From positions 1 through 39,151 of the forward strand of contig NZ_SMLC01000062.1 in NCBI RefSeq assembly GCF_004349245.1: a stretch of 39,151 nucleotides of DNA, given 5' to 3'. Of the stretch, positions 1 through 8,247 are shown in pieces. This DNA is from Actinomadura sp. 6K520. Its GTDB lineage: Bacteria; Actinomycetota; Actinomycetes; Streptosporangiales; Streptosporangiaceae. Numbering within the stretch: position 1 is the stretch's first letter; each line of letters opens with the position of its first letter. Position numbers and translations under genes: made by a program. The notes below the pieces were generated by a model, which did not search any database, was not told the origin of the DNA, and saw only the letters and a program-made list of their open reading frames with translations.

Positions 1-443
1 GCGGCGGGCTGGTGCCGCGCCTTGCGGTGGGACTTGATCGCGGCACGCTCCATGGCCGCGACGGGTGCGGGGGCCTCGGCGCGGCGCCAGACGCGGGCGA
101 CGATCACGACCTCGCGGGGTTCGCGGATCGGGGTGAGGCGGCACCAGGTGCGGGGCTCGGCGAGGTAGCGGCCCTGGGAGAGCAGCAGTTCGGTGAGCCG
201 CTTGCCCTCGATGACCGGGCGGGTGGCGAGCCAGGTCAGCACCCCCGGCGGGACGATGTACAGGACGTGCCAGGGGGATTCGAAGGGGATGCCGACGACC
301 CTGAGCAGGACGATCCAGGGCACGAACACGCCGAGGAAGACGCCGATCTGGACGAGCGGCAGCGGCATGGGCAGCCGCAGGTCGTACAGCTTGTACAGCC
401 GCTTCTCGATGCGCCAGATGTTCGTGTACGTGGGTAGATCCAC
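1..443 (-). CDS. TcpE-family conjugation-like membrane protein, cut by the window edge
   Basis: The reading frame runs leftward out of the window, so only about the first 147 codons are present. It begins VDLPTYTNIWRIEKRLYKLY, which resembles the conserved start of TcpE-family proteins of Gram-positive conjugation systems. One or two hydrophobic segments follow near residues 30-52 and 62-72, then a basic cytoplasmic-looking stretch. The GTG start at 443 has a G-rich ribosome-binding site (GGGGAG about 8 nt upstream). It is the third gene of a minus-strand operon, 38 bp after the small membrane protein and two genes after the TcpC-like protein. In Gram-positive systems the next gene is usually a VirB4-like ATPase, which would lie outside this window. 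The family call rests on sequence resemblance plus context; the function in a chromosomal, non-plasmid setting is unknown. Confidence 0.7.
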   Translation of the reverse strand, partial: MDLPTYTNIWRIEKRLYKLYDLRLPMPLPLVQIGVFLGVFVPWIVLLRVVGIPFESPWHVLYIVPPGVLTWLATRPVIEGKRLTELLLSQGRYLAEPRTWCRLTPIREPREVVIVARVWRRAEAPAPVAAMERAAIKSHRKARHQPA

Positions 444-481
444 GCCCCTACTCCCCTAACCGCGCGAGCACGGGTTGCCGG

Positions 482-766
482 TCAGCTGACGTCCACGCCG
501 AGGGCCGTGGCTATCGCCTTGGCCGTGGTCTCGATGATGTTGGGCACGTAGAAGACCACCCCGATTCCGATCGCCAGAAGGATGAACTGAACGAAACGCG
601 TGATCTCGCGGGTGAACAGGAAGAAGATCGCCACAATGGAGACGATCACCAGGAACAGCGGACCGAATATCTGCCGCAGCCAGTCGGCGAGCTGATCGGT
701 CTTCAGTTCGTCATTGGGCGCCGCAAGGAGGTCGTAGGGAATCGACGCGATAATGTGGTGCAGCAT
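482..766 (-). CDS. Small two-helix membrane protein of the Tcp-like operon
   Basis: A 94-residue protein whose ATG at 766 follows a good ribosome-binding site (AAGGAAGG, 9 nt before the start). An amphipathic N-terminal part (residues 1-32) precedes two hydrophobic segments at about 33-50 and 57-76, and the C-terminus carries a short amphipathic helix rich in Thr and Ala. It sits 62 bp downstream of the TcpC-like gene and 38 bp upstream of the TcpE-like gene, the position occupied in Gram-positive conjugation loci by small membrane proteins of the TcpD or PrgF type. I see no catalytic motif. The likely role is a structural membrane component of a secretion or transfer channel, inferred from neighbours only. 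Confidence 0.7.
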   Translation of the reverse strand: MLHHIIASIPYDLLAAPNDELKTDQLADWLRQIFGPLFLVIVSIVAIFFLFTREITRFVQFILLAIGIGVVFYVPNIIETTAKAIATALGVDVS

Positions 767-828
767 CGATGTTCACCTTCCTTGGTCGGCGGATTCGCTG
801 GGGGTCGGTTCGCTCAAATCAGGGCCTC

Positions 829-1848
829 TCATGATGTGTCCGGTCGCGTGGTCCCGCGGATGTTGCGGACGAGCCACTTGTCGCCGCTCTTCACCATGGC
901 GAGCTGGTAGGTCTGCTCCAGCTCGCCGTCGCCGCCCGCGGCGGGACGCCAGACGACGGTCGCGGTGATGGTGCGCTCGCCCGGGGATCCCTTCGGCGCC
1001 ACGACCTCCCTGACCTGCACGAAGGTCACGGAATTGGCGAGACCGGCGATGGTGGTCCCGTCGGAGAAGCGTGACAGGGCCTCCTGGTTGCCGGTCGCGT
1101 ACTCCTGGAAGAAGGTACCGAGGAAGGGCTGGAGCTCGCCTTCGAGCGCGGTGTCGCGGTTCTGGACGCCGCCCTCGGGAAGCTGCGCCTTGGTGGGCGG
1201 GGGAAGCAGCGCGGGACGGGCGGACACGACCAGGGACCCGCCCTTGTCGGCGTACACGGGAACGGCGAGCCGCAGCCACTTCTCGCCGTTGCGGGCGAGC
1301 AGCGTCACGGTCGCGTTGTTGGCGTCGCGGGCGTCCACTCCGGCGACCTGGATGGACTGCACCTGCATCCGGCCGGCGCCGTTCCAGCCGAATTGGGGGT
1401 CGGCGCCGTCGGGCAGGAAGGTCCGCAATTGCGCCTCGCGGGCGGCGGCGTTGTTCTGGTCGAAGTTCAGATAGACGTCGGCGAATTGGAGGGCGAACGC
1501 GCCGGCGGCGCTGCTGGGGAAGCCGGCGCCCCGCTGCGGCTTGGCCGTGGTCGTGGGCCCCCCGGCGGTCTCGTCGGCGGTGAAGCGCTCGAACGGGGCG
1601 CGGATGCCGTTGACCAGGACGACGATGATCACTGCCCAGAGCACGGCGCGCCCGGCCCACACCCACCAGCGCCCGCCGGCACCGCCCCAGCGGCCGCCGC
1701 CACGGCCGCCGCCACCGGAGCGCCCGCGGCGGTCACCGCCGGGCGGGTCCCAGGGGTCGACGGACGACGAGAGCGCCCGGCCGGGCGCCGCCGTCTCCTC
1801 GACCACGGCCGTGTCACGGCCGCGTCCCACGGCCGACCTGCGAGCCAT
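829..1848 (-). CDS. TcpC-like conjugal transfer protein
   Basis: This 339-residue protein has a disordered Gly/Arg/Pro-rich cytoplasmic N-terminus (1-60), one transmembrane helix (about 62-82) and an extracytoplasmic remainder of two alpha+beta units (about 105-200 and 215-335). This is the plan of TcpC, the bitopic VirB8-like protein of Gram-positive conjugation machines, where two NTF2-like domains follow the membrane anchor. The ATG at 1848 is preceded by GGAGGCGGG. It is the first gene of the minus-strand operon, with 452 bp of non-coding DNA upstream. TcpC of pCW3 is needed for conjugation; whether this chromosomal copy moves DNA or does something else cannot be told from this sequence. 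No relaxase or integrase is visible nearby. Confidence 0.75.
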   Translation of the reverse strand: MARRSAVGRGRDTAVVEETAAPGRALSSSVDPWDPPGGDRRGRSGGGGRGGGRWGGAGGRWWVWAGRAVLWAVIIVVLVNGIRAPFERFTADETAGGPTTTAKPQRGAGFPSSAAGAFALQFADVYLNFDQNNAAAREAQLRTFLPDGADPQFGWNGAGRMQVQSIQVAGVDARDANNATVTLLARNGEKWLRLAVPVYADKGGSLVVSARPALLPPPTKAQLPEGGVQNRDTALEGELQPFLGTFFQEYATGNQEALSRFSDGTTIAGLANSVTFVQVREVVAPKGSPGERTITATVVWRPAAGGDGELEQTYQLAMVKSGDKWLVRNIRGTTRPDTS

Positions 1849-2300
1849 CCCGCCTCCGCTCGCGCCTCGCCCCCGGTCGGCGCGCTGATGTGTGCCTGAT
1901 CATGTGCCGGTGGCCTTTCTGAACCCACCTCGGGCCCAGGGTAACCACGGGCGTCAATTGTTCCAGCGCATCCCAGCAAAGCACAGCCCCGGCACGCGGT
2001 TGTGGATAATGCAATCCACCTCAGCAGGAACGGGGAAGATTGCCAAACGGTGACGATCCCCTATCCAAGGCTCCGAACAGTGCGCAGGTCCAGGTACCGG
2101 ACAAGCGGCACGACTCGGGAGTTGCTTGGTTACCGGGGTGGCGATGGCGATCGCACTTTCTTCCCGAAAGAATCCGACAGAGTGTCATAATCGGGACATC
2201 TCACGACAGAAGGCCCAGCTCAGTGGCCACACGATCCTCCCGTGCCCCGGCTGTCGCCAAAATCACACAGGTCACTGACCTGCCCGGACGCCCGCCGCCC
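1849..2300. other. Non-coding stretch between ychF and the Tcp-like operon
   Basis: Both flanking genes are on the minus strand, so this segment should hold the end of the ychF transcript and the promoter of the tcp operon. Reading the minus strand, a TTGACG hexamer lies at 1952-1957 but no clear -10 box follows at the right distance. On the plus strand a CATAAT box (2186-2191) points toward ychF, with no gene to serve. No convincing coding frame is present: the open plus-strand frame starting at GTG 2224 runs antisense through ychF and looks like a shadow. The segment is less G+C-rich than the genes beside it. Confidence 0.6.
2268..2282. repeat. 15-bp perfect inverted repeat after ychF
   Basis: The sequence reads CAGGTCA, one base, TGACCTG. 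It lies 18 bp beyond the ychF stop codon and more than 400 bp upstream of the tcpC-like gene. The single central base makes it a better candidate for a dimeric protein-binding site than for a hairpin terminator. No neighbouring regulator gene points to the protein that would bind it. Confidence 0.5.
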
Positions 2301-3392
<1,092 letters not shown>

Positions 3393-3400
3393 GGCCGTCA

Positions 3401-3406
3401 AGTTTA
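3401..3406 (-). promoter_or_regulatory. Putative -10 element of a leaderless ychF transcript
   Basis: Read on the minus strand the hexamer is TAAACT, fitting TAnnnT, and ends 8 nt before the GTG start of ychF. No Shine-Dalgarno sequence is present. No convincing -35 box is seen. Confidence 0.5.
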
Positions 3407-3537
3407 TGGGCGTCCGCGGACCCCTCGGGCTGCCCGGATCGCCCCGGCGGGGCGCGGGTCGGCCCGAATGTCCGGTGAGGCGGGCCGGCACGGCGCGTCG
3501 CGACCGGCGTTCGGCGCCGCGCTGTCACGATGAACGG

Positions 3538-4926
3538 ATGGACCTCGCGCTGTTCGCCGGCCTCCTCGTCGGAGCCGTCTTCGGCGTCGTCGCCGGATAC
3601 GCGCTCGCGACGAGCAGGCAGGGCTCGCTGATCGCACGGGCACGGGCGGCGGAGGAGAAGCTCGCCTACGCCGAGGACCGGATGGCCGAGCACTTCGAGA
3701 ACCTGTCCGCGAAGGCGCTGGACGCCAGCAACCAGCGCTTTCTCGAACTGGCCGACGCCCGGCTCAAGGCGTCCGGCGTCGAGGCGGCCGGGGACCTGCA
3801 GCGGCGGCAGCAGGCCGTCGAGCATCTCGTCGCGCCGCTCAAGGAGACGCTCGCGAAGGTCGAGGAGCAGCTCCGCGAGGTCGAGACGGGCCGCCGGGAG
3901 TCGCACGCGATGCTGGCCAAGCAGGTCGACTTCGTCCGGCAGAGCTCCGACCAGCTGCGGCGCGAGACGCAGTCGCTCGTGCGGGCGCTGCAGCGGCCCG
4001 AGGCGCGGGGACGCTGGGGAGAGCTCCAGCTCCGCCGCGTGGTGGAGCTGGCGGGGATGGCGCACCACTGCGACTTCGACGAGCAGGCCGGCGCGTTCAC
4101 GGTGAACGGCACCGTCCGCCCGGACATGGTGGTGCGGCTGGCCGGCGGCAAGAGCATCGTGGTCGATTCCAAGGTGTCGCTGGCCGCGTACCTGCAGGCG
4201 GCGGAAAGCGGCGATCCGGTGCGGCTGGACGCGCACGCGCGCCATCTGCGCGACCACGTCGACCGCCTCGCGGCGAAGTCGTACTGGCAGGCGTTCAGTC
4301 CCGCGCCGGAGTTCGTCGTCCTGTTCATCCCGGGTGAGGCGTTCCTCGCACCGGCGCTTGACCGCGACCCCGGCCTGCTGGAGTACGCGATACGGCGGCG
4401 GGTGCACATCGCCACCCCCACGACGCTCATCACCATGCTGCGGACGGCGTCGTACGCGTGGCAGCAGGCGGCACTGTCACGAAATGCCCGCGCGGTGTTC
4501 GACCTGGGCAAGGAGCTGTACGAGCGGCTGGGCACGATGGGCCAGCACGTGGACGAACTGGGCCGCGCGCTCACCGGCGCCATCAAGTCCTACAACCGGA
4601 CGGTCGGATCGCTGGAGACGCGCGTGCTCGTCAGTGCGCGCAAGCTGAACGAACTGGGCGTGGTCGACGATGACCTGGACGGCCCCCGTCCGGTCGAGGA
4701 AAGCCCCCGTTCGCTCTCTGCGGCCGAACTGACCGGACATGACACCCGCTTCGATGCTTCCCTGGACGAGGACCCCGTCTCCCCTGAAGACGACCCCATA
4801 GAGGACGACCACTACGCAAGCGAGGAACAGTCTCATCCTGACTCGGCCACGGAACCGGTAGGTTTCGGCGGACGGGCCATCCCCGAGCGGACAGATCGGC
4901 TTGATCGGCGAGAGAGGTGGCCATGA
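3538..4926 (+). CDS. rmuC: DNA recombination protein RmuC
   Basis: A 462-residue membrane-anchored RmuC-family protein. Residues 4-23 form an N-terminal transmembrane helix, residues 30-145 are predicted coiled coil, and the PD-(D/E)XK nuclease-like RmuC domain covers about 150-370. Recognisable blocks are VVDSKVSLAAY (D210 and K212), LFIPGEAFL (262-270) and ATPTTLITML (292-301). The last 90 residues are acidic and low in complexity, as in other actinobacterial copies. RmuC limits sequence inversions at short inverted repeats in E. coli. I chose ATG 3538 because it puts the membrane helix at the very N-terminus; upstream frame extension is antisense to ychF. The stop overlaps the next start as ATGA at 4923-4926, so the two genes are translationally coupled. 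Confidence 0.92.
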   Translation: MDLALFAGLLVGAVFGVVAGYALATSRQGSLIARARAAEEKLAYAEDRMAEHFENLSAKALDASNQRFLELADARLKASGVEAAGDLQRRQQAVEHLVAPLKETLAKVEEQLREVETGRRESHAMLAKQVDFVRQSSDQLRRETQSLVRALQRPEARGRWGELQLRRVVELAGMAHHCDFDEQAGAFTVNGTVRPDMVVRLAGGKSIVVDSKVSLAAYLQAAESGDPVRLDAHARHLRDHVDRLAAKSYWQAFSPAPEFVVLFIPGEAFLAPALDRDPGLLEYAIRRRVHIATPTTLITMLRTASYAWQQAALSRNARAVFDLGKELYERLGTMGQHVDELGRALTGAIKSYNRTVGSLETRVLVSARKLNELGVVDDDLDGPRPVEESPRSLSAAELTGHDTRFDASLDEDPVSPEDDPIEDDHYASEEQSHPDSATEPVGFGGRAIPERTDRLDRRERWP

Positions 4927-5546
4927 GTTCATCGTCGGTACGCGACGCGCCGGGCGGCACGTCGCCGGTCCCTGGGGGTCCAGTGCGAGGTCGGCGCGGT
5001 GCATCGTCCTCGCCCCCGGCTGCGCGCCCGTCCTCGGCCGCCTCCCCGGCAAGCCCGATCGCCCTCACCGGACGGGGCGGCGCCGTCGTCATCTTCGGCG
5101 CCGGGGTGGTCTGCGGGCTGCTGTCGCGCTGGCTCGGCGTGCCGCTGCTCGCCGGGGCCGGATTCGCGATCGGCTGCGCCCTGGCGGCGTTCGCCACCCG
5201 TCCGGCCGACCTGCTCACGCTCGTCGTCAGCCCGCCGCTGGTGTTCTTCGCGGCCACGTTCGCGGTCGAGTTCGCCACCACGCTCGGCAACGGGTCGCTG
5301 GTGCGCGGTGTCACCGTGGGGGTCCTGACCGCGCTCGCCGCGACGGCGCCGTGGCTGTTCTTCGGGACGGTGCTGACGGTGGTGATCTGCCTGTCCCGCG
5401 GTCTGATGACGAACGTCCGTGAACTGCAGGACAAGCTCGCCGGCGTCCGCCTCTTCGAGAAAGAGGAGAACGAGAACCCCGTCCGGTGGGACGAGTCCCC
5501 CACCACGACGCAGGAGCGCCGCCCCCACCACGGCGAAGTGGACTGA
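4923..5546 (+). CDS. DUF6542-type integral membrane protein
   Basis: A 207-residue actinobacterial protein of unknown function. A Ser/Pro/Ala-rich cytoplasmic N-terminus (1-45) leads into a hydrophobic core with about four membrane segments (roughly 47-65, 68-85, 95-118 and 130-155), including the characteristic stretch RPADLLTLVVSPPLVFF. The tail is charged. The ATG at 4923 overlaps the rmuC stop (ATGA) and has GAGAGG 5 nt upstream, so it is preferred over the GTG at 4917. A membrane protein of this type lies between ychF and ispH in many actinobacteria, which supports the call. No enzymatic motif is visible. It converges on ispH with a 19-bp gap. Confidence 0.8.
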   Translation: MSSSSVRDAPGGTSPVPGGPVRGRRGASSSPPAARPSSAASPASPIALTGRGGAVVIFGAGVVCGLLSRWLGVPLLAGAGFAIGCALAAFATRPADLLTLVVSPPLVFFAATFAVEFATTLGNGSLVRGVTVGVLTALAATAPWLFFGTVLTVVICLSRGLMTNVRELQDKLAGVRLFEKEENENPVRWDESPTTTQERRPHHGEVD

Positions 5547-5565
5547 CCCCTCCGCGGGGACGCCC

Positions 5566-6531
5566 CTACACCGGGGTGATGCGGAGGTCCTTGCGGAGTT
5601 CCTTCGGGAGCGAGAAGCGCATGTGCTCCTTGACGGACTCGATCTCCTCGGCCTCACCGAAGCCCCGCTCCGACAGCCAGGCCAGCACGTCCTGGACCAG
5701 CTCGTCCGGCACGGAGGCCCCGCTGGTGACGCCGACCGTGGTGACGCCCTCCAGCCAGGCGGGGTCGATCTGCTCGGCGTAGTCGACCAGGTAGGCGCTC
5801 CGGGCCCCGTGCTCCTTGGCCACCTCGACCAGGCGGACGGAGTTGGAGGAGTTCGTGGAGCCGACCACGATGACGAGGTCGGACTGCCCGGCCATCTCCT
5901 TCACGGCGACCTGCCGGTTCTGGGTGGCGTAGCAGATGTCGTCGGACGGCGGGTCCATCAGCTTCGGGAACCGCTCGCGGAGCTTCTCGACGGTGGCGAC
6001 GGTCTCGTCCACCGACAGCGTGGTCTGCGACAGCCACGCCACCTTCTCGGGGTCGCGGACGGTGACGTTGGCGACGTCCTCGGGGCCGTCCACGAGGTGG
6101 ATGTGGTCGGGGGCCTCGCCGGTGGTGCCGATGACCTCCTCGTGGCCCTCGTGGCCGATCAGGAGGATGTCGTAGTCGTCGGCGGCGAAGCGCACGGCCT
6201 CCTTGTGGACCTTGGTGACCAGCGGGCATGTCGCGTCGATGGTGCGCAGGTCGAGGCCCTTGGCCTCCTCGTGCACCGAGGGCGCGACGCCGTGGGCGGA
6301 GAACACCACGATCGCCCCCTCGGGGACCTCCTCGGTCTCGTCGACGAAGATCGCGCCGCGTTCCTCCAGCGTCCTGACGACGTGGACGTTGTGGACGATC
6401 TGCTTGCGGACGTAGATCGGGGCCCCGTACTTCTCCAGGGCGATCTCGACCGTCTCCACGGCGCGGTCGACGCCCGCGCAGTAACCACGCGGCTTGGCGA
6501 GCAGGACACGGCGCTGGCTGTTGGCGGTCAT
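5566..6531 (-). CDS. ispH: 4-hydroxy-3-methylbut-2-enyl diphosphate reductase
   Basis: IspH catalyses the last step of the MEP isoprenoid pathway, reducing HMBPP to IPP and DMAPP with a [4Fe-4S] cluster. The 321-residue protein shows all family landmarks: PRGYCAGVDRA with the first cluster cysteine C18, the HNVHVV histidine block, FSAHGVAPSV, DATCPLVTKVH with the second cysteine, GHEGHEEV, the third cysteine in CYATQNRQ, and the substrate-binding GSTNSSNS motif. The ATG at 6531 gives a normal N-terminus. TACGAT ends 6 nt before the start, so the mRNA may be leaderless, although AGAGG is also close to the ATG. It is divergent from the lipid-droplet-type gene and convergent with the DUF6542 gene. 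Confidence 0.97.
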   Translation of the reverse strand: MTANSQRRVLLAKPRGYCAGVDRAVETVEIALEKYGAPIYVRKQIVHNVHVVRTLEERGAIFVDETEEVPEGAIVVFSAHGVAPSVHEEAKGLDLRTIDATCPLVTKVHKEAVRFAADDYDILLIGHEGHEEVIGTTGEAPDHIHLVDGPEDVANVTVRDPEKVAWLSQTTLSVDETVATVEKLRERFPKLMDPPSDDICYATQNRQVAVKEMAGQSDLVIVVGSTNSSNSVRLVEVAKEHGARSAYLVDYAEQIDPAWLEGVTTVGVTSGASVPDELVQDVLAWLSERGFGEAEEIESVKEHMRFSLPKELRKDLRITPV

Positions 6532-6537
6532 GCCTCT

Positions 6538-6543
6538 ATCGTA
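6538..6543 (-). promoter_or_regulatory. Putative -10 element of a leaderless ispH transcript
   Basis: Read on the minus strand the hexamer is TACGAT. It ends 6 nt before the ATG of ispH, so the start site would fall at or next to the A of the start codon. No good -35 match is present. Confidence 0.55.
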
Positions 6544-6794
6544 CGAGTGACGGCACAAGCGCCGTGCAGCACGGGTGACTTGCCCTGACCCGCGCGAACG
6601 TACGGCTAACACCGCCGCCGATGGGGGTAGGGCGAACGGTGGGCCACGGGTGTGAGACACGGCACGCCGCTTTTAGACAGAAATCCATTAGCCCGGGGTG
6701 ACCACCATCGCACCCATGGGGCAGAGTGAACTTCGACGAGACGCAGCCGCATGACCCGATCCGGTGTTCAGGACGGCAAGGAAGAGGAAAGACG

Positions 6795-7724
6795 ATGACG
6801 AGATCGCCGCGCCGCCTCAAGCAGCAGGTTCAGGACACGGTGGGCGAACAGGTCCGCGACCTCCCGTTGCACGCCGTCCGGCTGGCCATGTTCGGCGTCG
6901 GCCGGGCCCTGCTGCTCGGCGACCGGGTGACCCGGGACTACAGGGAGATCACCAAGGGCGAGGGCGTGAAGCCGGTGCTCGGGCGGTTGCGCGACGACGT
7001 GCACACCACCGCCGAGAAGGTGGTGGGCCGCGTGGTGGAGCGCGTCCGCGGCGAGGAGCCCGCACCCGAGCCCGAGCCCGCCCGCCGGCCGAAGGCGGCA
7101 GCCACGGCCGCGCGGAAGACCGGCGAGGAGATCACGATCGGCAAGCCCGGCGCCGGGACGCGTCCCGCGCCCAGGCACACCCGTCCGGGGCCGCCGCCGA
7201 AGCCGCCGAAGCGCGCCACGGCCCCCGGCAAGCACCGGGCGGACAAGGCCGGCCCGTTCGCCGAGCCCGCGCCGAAGCCCGTGCCCGCCGAGCCGAAGCC
7301 GGAACCGGCGCCGCAGGCCGAGCCGGCTCCGAGCCCGAAGGCCGCCGACACGCCCGGGAGCCCGCCGAAGGGCAAAAACCTGCCGAAGGCCGGTGCGGAC
7401 GCGAAGGCCAAGGACACGGCAAAGGACACGTCCAAGGACACGGCGAAGGACGAGGCGGCCAAGGCCAAGGCCGAGGACGAGGCGGCGTTCGAGCCGAAGC
7501 CGGAGCTGAAGCCCGCCGCGCAGGCCGAGGCCGAGCACCTCGTGGAGGACCTGCCCGTCCCGGACTACGACAGCGCCACGCTGCCGCAGCTGCGCGCGCG
7601 CCTGCGCGGCCTGTCCGTCGAGCAGGTGAAGCTGCTGCGCGAGTACGAGCGCAAGCACGCCGGGCGTGAGGACGTCATCCGCATGTACGAGCGCCGCATC
7701 GCGAAGCTCAACGGCGCCACCTGA
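6795..7724 (+). CDS. Lipid-droplet-associated-type protein with Pro/Ala/Lys-rich linker
   Basis: A 309-residue protein with two conserved ends joined by a disordered middle. Residues 1-85 are amphipathic helices (QVRDLPLHAVRLAMFGVGRA) like the actinobacterial family annotated as lipid droplet-associated. Residues 90-240 are rich in Pro, Ala, Lys and Glu, with KDTAKDTSKDTAKDE repeats around 220-235. The last 60 residues (LPVPDYDSATLPQLRARLRG and onward) form a conserved helical module also seen in this family. The ATG at 6795 has AAGGAAGAGGAAAG just upstream; the GTG at 6726 has a poorer site. A gene of this type beside ispH and xseA is usual in actinobacteria. Biochemical function is unknown; surface binding to lipid or membrane is inferred. 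Confidence 0.7.
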   Translation: MTRSPRRLKQQVQDTVGEQVRDLPLHAVRLAMFGVGRALLLGDRVTRDYREITKGEGVKPVLGRLRDDVHTTAEKVVGRVVERVRGEEPAPEPEPARRPKAAATAARKTGEEITIGKPGAGTRPAPRHTRPGPPPKPPKRATAPGKHRADKAGPFAEPAPKPVPAEPKPEPAPQAEPAPSPKAADTPGSPPKGKNLPKAGADAKAKDTAKDTSKDTAKDEAAKAKAEDEAAFEPKPELKPAAQAEAEHLVEDLPVPDYDSATLPQLRARLRGLSVEQVKLLREYERKHAGREDVIRMYERRIAKLNGAT

Positions 7725-7741
7725 CCCGCGAATGCAGCGAC

Positions 7742-7774
7742 AAGGGCCTCCGGACGACGCTTCCGGGGGCCCTT
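7742..7774. terminator. Bidirectional hairpin terminator
   Basis: The arms 7742-7754 (AAGGGCCTCCGGA) and 7762-7774 (TCCGGGGGCCCTT) form a 13-bp stem with one G-U wobble and a 7-nt loop. It lies between the convergent lipid-droplet-type gene and marR, and the A/T ends of the stem help it work both ways. Confidence 0.75.
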
Positions 7775-7802
7775 CGTCGCGTCCGGTGGGCTTCGCAGCC
7801 GT

Positions 7803-8225
7803 TCAGGGCGTGAGGAGCTTGTCCAGGGCCGGGAGCGCCGCGGCGACCGCCGCGCGTTCCTCGTCCGTCATCTGCGCGAGGCGTGCCGCCAGGAGGTCGA
7901 TGCGGTGTTCGCGTCCGGCCGCCAGGCGGTCGCGTCCCGTGGGGGTGAGCCGGACGATGACGACGCGGGCGTCGGCGCCGTCTCGGCCGCGGGTGATGAG
8001 CCCGTCGCGTTCGAGCCGGTTGACCTGCGCGGTCATGGTCGGGAGCCGGACGCCGTGCTCGGCGGCCAGCTCCGTCATCCGGCGCGGCCCCTGGTCCAGG
8101 GAGGTGAGGACGGACAGCTGCTGGCTGGTGATCGGCTGGTCGGCACTGTCCCGGCGCAGCATCAGGACGACCTGGCGGAGGCGCTGGCCGAGGCGTTCGG
8201 CGAGCTCGCGTTCGGATGCGGTCAC
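7803..8225 (-). CDS. MarR-family transcriptional regulator
   Basis: A 140-residue winged-helix regulator. The helix-turn-helix lies around residues 45-70 (MTELAAEHGVRLPTMTAQVN) and the wing contains GRDGADARVVIVRLT, the typical D-x-R wing of MarR proteins. Long N- and C-terminal helices form the dimer interface. The start is placed at GTG 8225 because TACGGT ends 6 nt upstream, a leaderless arrangement; an ATG in frame at 8249 would overlap the xseA start on the other strand. It is divergent from xseA with only 22 bp between start codons, so binding in that gap would affect both genes. The ligand and targets are unknown. Confidence 0.88.
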   Translation of the reverse strand: MTASERELAERLGQRLRQVVLMLRRDSADQPITSQQLSVLTSLDQGPRRMTELAAEHGVRLPTMTAQVNRLERDGLITRGRDGADARVVIVRLTPTGRDRLAAGREHRIDLLAARLAQMTDEERAAVAAALPALDKLLTP

Positions 8226-8231
8226 GGTCTC

Positions 8232-8241
8232 ACCGTAGGGT
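8232..8241. promoter_or_regulatory. Overlapping divergent -10 elements of marR and xseA
   Basis: The ten bases ACCGTAGGGT contain TAGGGT on the plus strand (8236-8241, 6 nt before the xseA ATG) and TACGGT on the minus strand (8232-8237, 6 nt before the marR GTG). The two boxes share the central TA. Each promoter would have its -35 region inside the other gene's coding sequence, and the two could not be used at once. Confidence 0.6.
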
Positions 8242-8247
8242 GCCCGC

